DNA of 64,000 bases. Origin: Gari tellinella (taxonomy: Eukaryota; Mollusca; Bivalvia; Cardiida; Psammobiidae). The notes beneath the pieces are model-generated. The model was not told the origin of the DNA. It made no database searches and saw only the letters and a program-made list of their open reading frames with translations. The position numbers and the translations under genes are program-made. Positions 44,601 to 53,955 of the stretch are shown here, piece by piece. The stretch is taken from NCBI GenBank assembly GCA_922989275.2, contig OV277869.1, forward strand, positions 25,430,189-25,494,188. Reading direction: 5' to 3'. Numbering within the stretch: position 1 is the first letter of the stretch; each line of letters begins with the position of its first letter.

Positions 44601-47600
44601 AAAAATGTACAGCAATTTGTATGAAACTGTTAAATCTACTTTCCTTTGTTGGTCAGTATACAATTTCTTCATGTGTGTTTTGGAACATTCAAAACTATTG
44701 GCCCGAAATATCAGGGAAGACTTTTGAACTGTTGCCAAAGGCCAATAAGCCGAGGCAACAGTTCGAAATGTCTTCCCTGATAACAAGGGCCAATAGTTTT
44801 GACTGTTCCCTAAAACACATGAAATAACTGTTTTAATACCTAATACTCTATATAACTAGATTTCGTTAATATCGCCCACATACCCATCCATTTATCTAGG
44901 ATGAAATGTAAATTTCATGAAATGTAATTTACGCCATTTGACTGGCCTTGTTTAACGTTGGAAATTTGTACAGATGTGTTACATTCAGCAGAAGGCGTGT
45001 TATTTACTGAAAAGAGTTTTTTAACCCTTTACCCCATAGCTTGTTTCTAGTTTTGAAGATAGAGGACTACTTAATGCAGGTTGAAAGTAAAGCAGAATGT
45101 GCCTCAAGGCACATTCTGCTTTACTTTCAGCCTGCTTTAAGCTACTATCTGCTAGGATACAGAATATATGTCTTATATATACTCATAACTGTATAAAGTG
45201 GAACTATTTTCTTCAGTGTAAGGATAAATTAGAGGTGTAAAAAGGCATATTTATGGGGTAATGGGTTAAGTGCTTTGTACAGATATCATAGCACTTACCA
45301 TTCTTTTAAACAGTTGAAAATATTTTGATGTATTAATCCAATAAGTATATTGCTAGTATATTGCTAGTGTTTGCCTTTTTGCAATGTGCCATTATAGTAG
45401 ATCCCCAAGTTGGATGGGGGGAGGATAGAAAACACTCACTGCCCAAGCTAGCATAGTGGTAAGACTCACCAAAAAGAGCCTTATGCATCACTACATATTA
45501 ATACAAATCGGCGCTATACGACCAGTACTGTGTCGCAGTGCTATTAAACCCATCATCATCGTTATGGCAGAACTATAATGCTAGCGGTGAATATTTCTAG
45601 CACATGGATCTTATTTTGATTGTGATATAAATAGCTCTAGAAATTGATATACATGTATAAGATAAATTATAGTTGAATGTTCAAACGGAGTTAGTTACCA
45701 CAACAGTGTTGCGGTATGCATTGTCTGTGTGGTTAGAGGCTTACTTTTCCTGTGTAGAAATACATTTGCCTTTGTGGTCATGTTTAAATGGGCCTGTGTG
45801 GAATTGTAATTTGCCTTTTGGCTAAAGAGTATAATAGTATCCTGTGTGAAATTGATACTTGCCTGTGTGCCTATAGAATTTAACTACCCTATGTGGAAAT
45901 GACATTTGACATTAGCCTGTGTGGCTTAGTGACATTTGAAGTATGTTTGTGGTTTTAAAGATGATTAAGAATATATTTAGTTAGTTTTAATAATAGTTAC
46001 ATTTTTATGTAGGTGCTTGACCGCCATTTACAAAAAAACGTTTTTGGCCACATTTGGTTTTCAGTCTGATTAAATGAAACAGATTAACTCTTTCAACACT
46101 AAGTAACTCTTGTGGGTTATTAAGTTCCTTGTGGATCTTTTTGATTACCAAAACATCAGAGGGTTCCTTTAGGAGTCCTCCGAGCTTGGTCCACACTGTT
46201 TGCAGGAGTCCTCCGATCTTGGTCTACACTGTTTGCAAATGTAATGATTATATATTAAACAGGCCCATGGTGTTGAATGAGTTAAACTATTTACAATATG
46301 AACAGTCTACATGGTAAACAGATTCAGGCATACTCGCATCCTTAGTGACAATTGTGAATTTAAGTTACAAAATAGCCTGTTTCTGCCTATCGGGAAAGTT
46401 CATTATATTTGATCACACTACAGTTTGAAATGCCTACCCAGACATCTGTCCTCTCATCTACCGTGGTGCCTGGCTCTACTGTGAACAACTCTGGTGGTCT
46501 GTATAGCATAGAACATCGCTCAGCTGCCTCGTCCTGATACAGCAAAACACACAGTGAGGAAAACGTTAATTACAAAGCCAGCGGTTAAGGGTTTTGTTTT
46601 AACGGAAATATTAGACTTTTAACTCTATGTACCAAGACAAACATCGCGTGAAAGAGGACATTCTTTTATTTCATGGGCTGTCGAACACAAGAGGTCAGGT
46701 TTCTGATCAGGTTCAAGTTATTTCCCTTGTATATACTATATATAGATTTGAATACATTTTTTGTTCAAGGCCCTGTGAGTATAATATGTTCCTTTTGTAA
46801 GGAAGACTCTGATCAAAAGTCTTAAATATTTTTTAAATACAGTCGAAACTCCATACTTCGAACTCACTTTAGTTCGAACATACCCCTATTTCAAAGTTAA
46901 AACGTGGCTTTGAAACATGGGTATGTTTGACTTAAGCGAGATCAAGTTCTCGTTTATACTTCTCCAACTCGAACTCGATTAAATCGATCTTACCAGTATT
47001 TCATAAGTCTATAAATTATAGACTTATGAAATACTGGTAAGATCGATTTAATCGAGTTCGAGTTGGAGAAGAATTCACATAAGTTTTTAGTTTTAGTAAC
47101 TTGTTTTCTAATCCATATTTAAATGTTTCTTGACATTATGTTCTGTAAATATGACACAATGTGTGTAAAAAAATTGAAAGAAATACAGTTTAAACCAATC
47201 AAGTTCGAAGTATCCAGTTTCGACTGTACAAACGGACATACTGATGGACATTAATTAGAATTGATATACAGGCATTGGTAACACTATCTGCATTGTATCA
47301 CTTCATTGTAAAAATATATATATATTTCACACTGACCTGCAAGGTTTGAGCTTCCGATCTAGTCCTGATCTCTACCCGGGCTTTAGTGGCTGAACCGAGG
47401 TCCATCAACACAGCCTCCCCATTGTCTCCCACCATCACGTTGCCTGGCTTGATGTCTCTGACAGGAGAGAAGTAGAATGGCAAGCTTTGTTCAGGGTTCC
47501 AGATAAAGGGAGTATTTCAAAAACTAAAATCTTTATTTCTGCTTAAATCCTATGGTGTCACTACTCATTAGAATCGTCTCAAAGAGACGATTTTATTGAG

Positions 47601-50600
47601 TAGTAAACACCATAGGATTTGGTGCTTAATTGAGAGAGAAAAGTTTGAATTTGTTCAGTGTACTCCACTTTATCTAGAGCCCTGTTGTTATAAAATAAGA
47701 GAGAATCAAAAACGATTTAGCTAGGACAGTATGCGACACATAAAGACATATATACATGTATAGCTGTAGCTCTTCACCTTTGGAAGTACGGAGGGTTGTG
47801 AATTTCTTTTTTTTTAACAGGTTACATTGTATATATTATTCTGTGACTGTTACATTTTACCTGTGAGTGTACGGTGGATTGTTATTGAAAACTACATGAT
47901 ATTCTAACATGACACGGGTATCGGTCATTATAAAAATAGAGGAAGCTCATCATGGTATTTCTGAGACGTTTTACAACGCTCTTCCCTACCCTGCTCCTCT
48001 CGCGGTTAAAAGATGTGACTTGACGTCATGCATTCATACGTTACGTTTTTGAAATTTCGTATGTTATTCCTATAGCCCTTAAAGACCATATACATTTAAC
48101 CAGTCATGTTACTGTAATTTTCCCACTTTTCTGTCTTGTTTCATGTAATGTTTGTTCTTTGCCAGATGGTGGGTCGCTAAATATGTATTATGTGTGCGAA
48201 TTCTCTGCCGTAGGTAAATTTGCTGTTGTGTGTAAGATTCTTGTAAAAGCCGCGGGGAAAAGTTATTCGGTCGGAAAGCTGCATCCTATGAGGAAATAAG
48301 TATGAAACATGTGATTTCCTTTCTAATGAATTTCTTTAAATCTGGTCATGTTAGAATCAAAATAATATACAGTTTTTTTACAACAGTTTGTCATTGTGGT
48401 GGGCAGAAATTGACCACTCTAGCCTCTGTGGTCAATTCCTTTGCACCACAACTCCCAACCATTGTAAAATATCATTTAACAATGGTAGAACATAGATTAT
48501 TTCATAATTCTATAGCTGTAGCAAGTTGCCTGAAGGTATATGGTGTTTTGTGAATGTTTTGTTTTTAGAAGTGATATTGTGTATGCTATTCTGTTGCTGT
48601 AGCAAGTTACCTGTGGGCATATGGCGTTTTGTGAATGTTTTGTTTTTAGAAGTTATACTGTATATGATATTCTGTAGCTGTAGCAGTTAACCTGTGGGCG
48701 TAAGGTGGATTGTGAATGTCTTGTTTTCAGAGGTTATACTGTGTATGATATTCTGTTGCTGTAGCAGTTTACCTGTGGGCGTATGGTGGGTTGTGATTGT
48801 GCAGCACCTTGACAGCCTTACAGAGTCCCAGAAACAGAGCCCAAATATCCTCCTCCTTCATCTTCTCTGACCTCTTACCAAGTCCCTCAATACGCTCCTG
48901 GATAGACCCCCTCTAAAAAATACAAGTACACCCAAGTCATGCAAGGCTGCCATATTTCTGATTTTTTCCGAAATCTTCGGATTTGTATACTAGCAGAATG
49001 TAGTTTAAAGCTTTCAACATCATGTTCAAAACTTCCTAGATACATAAACTTTCCTTATTGTAGAAATAAATAGATCTGTGAAACAAGAAGTAGGTCACAG
49101 TCAGTGACTAATGCCCTCAAAGTGTTAGTCAATAAAAGCATTTTGTTATTGTATGCAACCTGTAAGTATACTCATACAGAACATTTAAAGATGGTACATG
49201 TATGTACGAGGGGTGTTCAAATAGTTGATACTGGGTCAATAACTTTAATATAATGAGTGCAAAATGCATGTGTGATATCTCATTTTAAAGAAAAATTCTT
49301 CGCCTACACAATGGTATAATGCACGATAAGATCATATAACCTGATGAGTCACAACATGAACATAAATGACCCCTACCTGAGGACACTGGACCATAGCACT
49401 TTTCAGACATTACTTTTTGACGTAATATCTTCTTGAATAGTACACTTTCCTGATTTCTTTCGGAAACATATCAGTTTGTGTCTAAATTTTATGTAAATAA
49501 AATTTAATTTCTATTGAAAGGGTTAACTGTCTAAAATCTCATTTTTTCCAAATCAACATTTCTTATTTTGCTAATGACAAAAGTGAACATGTTTTTTCAA
49601 ACGCTATGAAAATGTTCTTGATCAGTATATCTACAATGATTTTAAAACATGAAACCATTTTTCAATGGCTTCAATTATAGCCTGGTTTAATAATAAAAAA
49701 AGAGTTTGTAGTTTCCCTAACAACTTTTTGACATAACAGGAGATTAATTTTTTATTATGTTTTCAGTACGTGTTTAAAATTAGCTCTATTTTGGATATTT
49801 TATGTAATAATAACATTTAAAACTTTGAAGAGTTTGCATATTAAATTGTTTTATTGTATTTGACAGAAAATTTCATAAACTTATTCAAAACAATAAAGCT
49901 GTAATAATAATTATCGTATCAAATTGTGTTTAGAAAATTAACTCAAAAATACACAAACAGGTCCAGTGTCCTCGAGGAGGGGTCATTAAGGTTCATGTTG
50001 GAGCTGGTCGGGTAAGGCGATCTTATCGTGCATGATATCACCGTGACGGCAAAGAATGGATCTTTAAAATGATATATCACATATGAAATTTGCACTTATA
50101 CTAGTAATAATGAAGTTATCAACCCAGTATCAAAACTTTTTGAACTACCCTCGTATGTGACACTGTATCTTACCCTATAGAAAGGCATCACAATGAGAGT
50201 CTCTGTGATTTTCTCCCCTGACTGTACATGATGACCCACTGTAATCATTGTGTATTCCTCGATCGGTACGAGGCACGGATGATGGAAAGCCTTCATGATC
50301 TCTACCTCTCTCATGGCAATACGTTCATCTTCCAACCCATGACATGTGATACGCTTAAGAGCATATAGTTTGTGTGTTCTTGAATCTTCCAGAAGATCAA
50401 TCAAGCTGAAACCTCTGAAAATAAATATACAGGAATAAAATCAGGGCTCCAGATAAGAGGGAGTAAAATGAAGAATATCAACACTTTCTCACTCATTTTA
50501 GCACCAAATTCTATGGTGTTTCTTACTCATTAGAATTGTCTCTTAGAAACGATTCTAATGAGTCATCGAGAGGATTCTAATGAGAAGGGACACCATAGGG

Positions 50601-51059
50601 TTTAAAGCAGAAATAAAGGTTTTAGCTTTCCAAATACTCCCCTTATCTGGAGCCCTGTAAAATATTCCAGTCTTGATAAGTTGAACTTGTTTAACACTTA
50701 ACACCATAGAAGCGCCTTTTAGCAATACAAATGTAGTTCCAGTTTAAAGTCATGAAAATGTACCCATAAGAATTTTTTTTAAATCCTAGCAGATGATAGC
50801 TTAAAGCAGTCTGAAAGTACAGTAGAATGTACCTTATGGCGCATTCTGCTTTAATTTCAACCTGCTTTAAGTGGGCACCTGTCTTCAAAACTAGAAACAG
50901 ACTATGGATTAATGGGGGGTTATGTCATATTTCTAACATGTTAATGCTATATTTCTAAGACGAATAACAAATTCTAGGTTACCCTTCTCCAAGCCTTGAT
51001 CTGATGATGAATCTTCTGTTATTAATGGTAATGCTTTCTTTCACACAAACACAGCCCAT
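41685..51059 (-). CDS. STK16: STK16-type serine/threonine protein kinase, complete
   Basis: Seven coding exons: 51059-50983, 50414-50174, 48912-48773, 47457-47337, 46533-46438, 43710-43565 and 41811-41685. All introns are GT..AG, phases agree at every junction, and the total is 948 nt (315 residues; human STK16 has 305). The N-terminus MGCVCV gives Gly2 for myristoylation and Cys3/Cys5 for palmitoylation, as in vertebrate STK16, which is Golgi-associated. Motifs: glycine loop GEGGFS (24-29), Lys46 in YALKR, Glu62, HRD at 152-154, catalytic-loop DIKPGN, DLG instead of DFG (172-174, a hallmark of this family), RPPELF at 205-210, and DERTDVWSLGC spanning exons 5-6. An upstream in-frame ATG at 51092 would add 11 residues but would bury the acylation signal. 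A 5' UTR acceptor (CTCTTTCAG) lies upstream. The introns are full of MITEs. Confidence 0.93.
41995..42130. mobile_element. Core-B MITE fragment (STK16 last intron)
   Basis: Hairpin 42013-42081 (AAAGCAGGTTGAAAGGAAAG, axis TGTGCCTTAAGGCACA) with the right carrier part CACCTGTCTTCAAAACTAG; left carrier missing. Confidence 0.75.
42230..42475. mobile_element. Core-C MITE (STK16 last intron)
   Basis: CAACGCTTAGTAACTCATG on the left, TGTTGAAAGAATTAA on the right; hairpin with axis GGCTCCTATAGGAGCC near 42385. Confidence 0.7.
42746..42993. mobile_element. TTAA-bounded MITE with core B, inverted
   Basis: TTAAGCAGTACCCCATAAAT to GTTATGGGGTAATGGGTTAA; hairpin 42874-42945. Confidence 0.8.
43763..44014. 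mobile_element. TTAA-bounded MITE with core B
   Basis: TTAACCCATTACCCAATAGC to ATGAGATAATGGGTTAA; hairpin 43810-43881 with axis GCGCCTTTAGGCGC. It lies 52 bases before the STK16 exon at 43565-43710 in transcription order. Confidence 0.85.
44140..44235. mobile_element. Carrier-F fragment
   Basis: ACAGTGCTCACACCCTACAA then CGGCCCTCCAATCAATGG and CGTATAACAATGCATGCC. Left end only. Confidence 0.45.
44667..44824. mobile_element. Long fold-back element
   Basis: Arms of about 65 bases: TCATGTGTGTTTTGGAACAT, TCAAAACTATTGGCCC, ATATCAGGGAAGAC, GAACTGTTGCC, mirrored on the right. The loop AAGGCCAATAAGCCGAG repeats part of the arm. The 160-codon minus-strand frame here is not a gene. Confidence 0.7.
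45021..45269. mobile_element. TTAA-bounded MITE with core B
   Basis: TTAACCCTTTACCCCATAGC to ATTTATGGGGTAATGGGTTAA; hairpin 45071-45143, axis TGTGCCTCAAGGCACA. Confidence 0.85.
45435..45560 (+). mobile_element. SINE-like fragment
   Basis: A head GCCCAAGCTAGCATAGTGG..AAGACTCACC looks like a tRNA A-box region. The tail has CGGCGCTATACGACCAGTAC and CAGTGCTATTAAACCC ending in ATCATCATCG. No clear B-box. Confidence 0.4.
45700..45955. repeat. Loose CCTGTGTGGAATTG repeat
   Basis: Six or so units of 35-55 bases with CCTGTGTGGAAxTGxxATTTGCC variants. A decayed minisatellite in the STK16 intron. Confidence 0.6.
46084..46285. mobile_element. TTAA-bounded core-C carrier with duplicated half hairpin
   Basis: TTAACTCTTTCAACACTAAG to TGTTGAATGAGTTAA. 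The hairpin is replaced by two direct copies of one arm (CCTCCGAGCTTGGTCCACAC and CCTCCGATCTTGGTCTACAC). Confidence 0.75.
46838..47228. mobile_element. Family-H MITE with a 113-bp perfect palindrome
   Basis: TA-bounded ends TACAGTCGAAACTCCATACT and, inverted, TACAGTCGAAACTGGATACT. The core at 46959-47071 has 50-plus-base arms (CTTCTCCAACTCGAACTCGA, TTAAATCGATCTTACCAGTA, TTTCATAAGTCTATAA) on an AATT axis with almost no loop. Confidence 0.85.
47492..47694. mobile_element. Carrier-D MITE with core D
   Basis: CAGGGTTCCAGATAAAGGGA to TTTATCTAGAGCCCTG, flanked by TTGTT on both sides. Core TCCTATGGTGTCACTACTCA with mirror. It ends 35 bases upstream of the STK16 catalytic-loop exon. Confidence 0.8.
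48525..48805. repeat. 81-bp tandem repeat that copies the 3' end of STK16 exon 3 and its donor
   Basis: CCTGTGGGCGTATGGTGGGT recurs with 81-base spacing at about 48529, 48610, 48691 and 48772; only the last is the true exon end. On the minus strand the copies read AAxxCCxCCxTAyGCCCACAG followed by GTTAAC or GTAACT, so each keeps a coding-like NPPYAHR segment and a donor. A more diverged unit lies at 47862 (ACTCACAG/GTAAAA). Confidence 0.8.
49205..50155. mobile_element. 951-bp mariner-type element with ~190-bp inverted ends
   Basis: TACGAGGGGTGTTCAAATAG and, inverted from the right, TACGAGGGTAGTTCAAAAAG, with TA borders. The TACGAGGGnnnTTCAAA form is typical of mariner-superfamily ends. Pairing continues through TTGATACTGGGT, ATGCACGATAAGATC and GGACACTGG. 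The centre (49400-49960) is AT-rich and non-coding. The right end is only about 18 bases inside the STK16 intron from the donor at 50173. Confidence 0.8.
50442..50657. mobile_element. Carrier-D MITE with core D
   Basis: CAGGGCTCCAGATAAGAGGG to CCCCTTATCTGGAGCCCTG, with a 6-base flanking duplication TAAAAT. Core D has an extra copy of part of one arm (GATTCTAATGAG twice). Confidence 0.85.
50696..50920. mobile_element. Core-B MITE, inverted (STK16 intron 1)
   Basis: TTAACACCATAGAAGCGCCT to AGACTATGGATTAATGGGG; hairpin about 50799-50872, moderately mutated. Confidence 0.7.
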
Positions 51060-51235
51060 CCTGAATATTGTCGCTAGGCCAATGGTATTCATGGAGATTT
51101 TAGCATTTTCTGACACCTGAAAGAGTTCAATTCACACACTGAACACTAAGTGATGAGTATACTCATCGTTTACATACTGTGAAGTATGGTACCTTTAACT
51201 CTTTCAACAATAAGTAACTATTTTGTTTCCTTTTG

Positions 51236-51427
51236 CAGGGCTCCAAATAAGTGGGAGTAAACTGAAAAAATCCAACTTTTTCTAACTCAATTCAGCACAA
51301 AATCCTATGGTGTTACTACTCATAAGAATCGTCTCCAAGAGATGATTCTTATGAGTAGTGACACCAAAGGATTTAATGTAGAAATAAATATTTTAGTTTT
51401 GAAATACCACCCTTATCTGGAGCTCTG
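51236..51427. mobile_element. Carrier-D MITE nested in core-C element
   Basis: CAGGGCTCCAAATAAGTGGG to ATCTGGAGCTCTG, flanked by CTTTTG on both sides: a 6-base target duplication inside the C carrier. Confidence 0.85.
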
Positions 51428-51480
51428 CTTTTGGATCTTTTTAAGTTACCAAAACATTAACCAGTCTACTTAGAATTCTG

Positions 51481-51703
51481 GGGTCCGTTTCATAAAACTT
51501 CATACGATAAAAACGGTCGTAAGTCAAAACTTTAAAATACATTTAATTTCTGATTTCTCTATCTAATCCTGTCTTGTGTCTTCAAGACGATTCCAAAGAG
51601 ATGTCACAAGACAGGATTAGATGGAGAAATAAATTATAATTAAGACTTTTATAATTTGACTTACAACAACATTTATCGTACAAAGTTTTATGAAACGGGC
51701 CCC
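51481..51703. mobile_element. Family-I element nested in core-C element
   Basis: GGGTCCGTTTCATAAAACTT to TTTTATGAAACGGGCCCC; interrupts the C block AGAATTCTGG. Confidence 0.8.
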
Positions 51704-51859
51704 TGAGTACTTATTTTAATAAATACTGCTCTAAATTAGCAAATAGTGCAGACCCTGATCAGAGGGCTCCTAAAGGATCCCTCTGATCTGGGTCTACACT
51801 GTTTGCAAATGTAATCAGTATAATATTCTAAACAGGTCCATGGTGTTGAAAGAGTTAAA

Positions 51860-52045
51860 GAGTACACTTTTCGTATGCAAACAGTGTAGACCGAGATAAG
51901 AGGGAGGAGCCTTTTGATCACTCATGGTCTGCACTGTTTGTCATTTAGCAATATATTGCAGAAAACAACAGTTATAGGCAAAAATTGACTAAACTCAGTT
52001 GGAAGCTGGAATTCTCCGCTAAAAGTTTCAGTGTTCAGGGCATTT
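51860..52045. mobile_element. Core-C-type MITE (GAGTACAC variant), partial
   Basis: AGAGTACACTTTTCGTATGC, GCAAACAGTGTAGACCGAG, GCACTGTTTGTCATTTAGC and tail GCTGGAATTCTCCGCTAAAAG; hairpin partly lost. Confidence 0.6.
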
Positions 52046-52257
52046 TTTTCGCCAATTTTATAGCCTTTATTCAGCTTATATAATGTTCTAATATGGCAAA
52101 AAGTATTCTTTTTTCCCAAAATTTTCAGCAAAAGCTACCCAATTGCTAGTAGAAGAAAAAATCCTAAGCTATCTTCGCAAATCAGGACACAAATCATTGA
52201 GAGTTTCTGGTCAAATAAATCGAAACAATCTTTGATTAGTCAAATAGATTTATACAA

Positions 52258-52712
52258 TTGACCTGGCAAACTACAGACCTATCTCCTTAACATGTACATT
52301 GTACAAGACCATGGAGCACATTATAAGTGGCATCCCAACTGTCACGACACTTTAACAAACATGACATACTTTATGATCTGGAGCATGATTTTCGGGAAAG
52401 CGCAAACATAACTCATACAACTTGTGAAGGACATAGCCAGTAAGATTTCGCATGGGGCTCCAGACAGACCTTATACTACTAGACTTTAGTAAAGTGTTTG
52501 ACGTTGTAAACCATCCCAAGCTGCTACACAAGCTCAGCACATATGGTATAACAGGTAAGACCCAAAAGTGGATTTAGGCTTTTCCCAGTCAGTGGTCCTA
52601 GATGGCTTAGCATCATCCACCGTCCCAGTCACGTCAGGAGTGCCACAAGGCTCTGTGCCAGGCCCCATCCTCTTCTTGTTGTACATCAACCATTTACTTC
52701 TTCTTTAACTAA
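52258..52712 (+). pseudogene. LINE reverse-transcriptase fragment
   Basis: Frames in order give LANYRPISLTC..KTMEHI (about 52262-52325), then QTDLILLDFSKVFDVVNHPK (about 52460-52525), [14 protein letters not shown], and [20 protein letters not shown] (about 52612-52670) followed by LLYIN. These are RT motifs of a non-LTR retrotransposon. Stops, a frameshift and loss of the catalytic YADD region show it is dead. Confidence 0.85.
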
Positions 52713-52849
52713 TTAATTGCTCAGACGGTATTCCCCATTATGGCCCTGATATCGCTCACCTGAATACATTGAATTTGATATTTTCCTGAGGTATTTAAGA
52801 AATGAACTGATTTTTTTCAAATTCCATGAATCGGACTAGTATGCATGTA

Positions 52850-53130
52850 TGTTTAATCCATACTAGAGGTTCAGGACTAAGTCGGCAGTGTGAATAATAA
52901 CAAGTCCGATCCGTTTTTACCAAACTTTATCGACCGGTTTCGGTCCTTCTAGACCTTCATGAGGATACCAGAGGTTGTTAACATGACTAATATGTACCCT
53001 GAGAGGAACAGCAATAACCGCATTACTGCAGCTGTTTACTACATAACAAGGTAAAACTTGTGCATACTTCAAACAGTATCTGAAACACGGAATATCTAAA
53101 GAATATAGGACCTTCAAGAATACAAGAAAA
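52850..53130. repeat. Dispersed repeat related to 22300-22390
   Basis: CATACTAGAGGTT, GACCGGTTTCGGTCC (a short palindrome), AGAGGTTGTTAACATGAC and AGCAATAACCGCATTACTGC. The last two blocks recur in diverged form near 22310-22370. Confidence 0.5.
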
Positions 53131-53274
53131 AAAAACAACTTGGTTTTCTATTATATTGTTTGTACTTAAGTTTTTAAGTCGGGTTGCTTTAATTGATGTT
53201 TCTTCTAAAGGTTTTGTTAACGTGTGTATTCAGGGTAGAGCTGGTTACTAAGGCACTGTTTGAAGATACAGGAG

Positions 53275-53545
53275 AACCCGCCTGTATAGCTCAATGGTAG
53301 AGCTTCCGCTTGCAGTGCGGGAGGTTGCGGGTTCAATCCCTGTTCGGGTCAAACAAAAGACTTGAAAATTGATAGTTATGATTGGCTGCCTTCCTTCCTT
53401 GGCGCTCAGGATTTCGGGTTAGCATTATTACGACTGGTTCGTCGGTGTCAGGCAAAAGTGACCGGACACGTACAGTCCCAGTGGTGCACCTTAAAAGCGC
53501 ACCTTCTCAAAATCATCAGTACTAATGGAGAGAAGTAATAAATAG
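53275..53545 (+). mobile_element. SINE with tRNA-Cys-like head
   Basis: 53275-53350 folds like a tRNA: D-arm GCTC/GAGC, anticodon arm TCCGC-TTGCAGT-GCGGG with anticodon GCA, T-arm GCGGG-TTCAATC-CCTGT. Promoter boxes TATAGCTCAATGG and GGTTCAATCC are good. The acceptor stem has mismatches, and a SINE-like body follows (TTGGCGCTCAGGATTTCGGG, ACTGGTTCGTCGGTGTCAG), so a functional tRNA-Cys is unlikely. Confidence 0.7.
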
Positions 53546-53955
53546 AGGGAAAAAGGGGGGATACTGCTGTCACAATACCCCACCCACGTATCTAACATGA
53601 GTTGATACACAAATGTAAGACCTGTCTGTCCAAAAACTAGTCATTAACCTTCAAACATCAGCTCCTAACCTACCTATACTATTAATCAATTGGTTGTGAA
53701 TACCTTAAAAGATGACAGCAGTGATAACACTTCTAAAACACTCGATGCAACAATCAATACAGCTGCTGTCGACCTGTCAAGTCTGAGATGACTGAACGCT
53801 TATTCGGTTTTGTACAAAACAAGCGTCTAGTGATAATTGATCAGAATTTATGAAACGCTTGAATTTTAATTGTTTTGTTAGGAAAGAATGTGCAAAAGCG
53901 CCTGCATGATATGACTTATGTACAGCCTCAGCCTACAGACAAAGAATGACTGAAA

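Larger units (their letters stand above)
51195..51858. mobile_element. TTAA-bounded core-C MITE containing two other MITEs
   Basis: TTAACTCTTTCAACAATAAG at 51195 and TGTTGAAAGAGTTAA at 51858. Removing 51236-51427 (carrier D) and 51481-51703 (family I) restores a normal core-C element with hairpin near 51745-51815. Confidence 0.85.
51060..53955. other. Divergent intergenic region between STK16 and FBXL18
   Basis: About 2.9 kb separates the two start codons. It is mostly transposons: the nested C/D/I block, a core-C MITE, a LINE relic, a repeat and a SINE. The promoters themselves could not be located: no TATA box or CpG-rich block was seen. Acceptor-like CTCTTTCAG (before STK16) and CTACAG (before FBXL18) suggest upstream non-coding exons for both. 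Confidence 0.6.

Noticed and set aside
44304..44786. 160-codon minus-strand frame, the longest unexplained one in the middle region
   Set aside because: It runs through the arm of a fold-back element, is Phe/Leu/Ile-rich as expected for AT-rich DNA, and has no motif.
53275..53350. Functional tRNA-Cys (anticodon GCA)
   Set aside because: Acceptor stem mismatches and an attached SINE body; treated as a SINE head.
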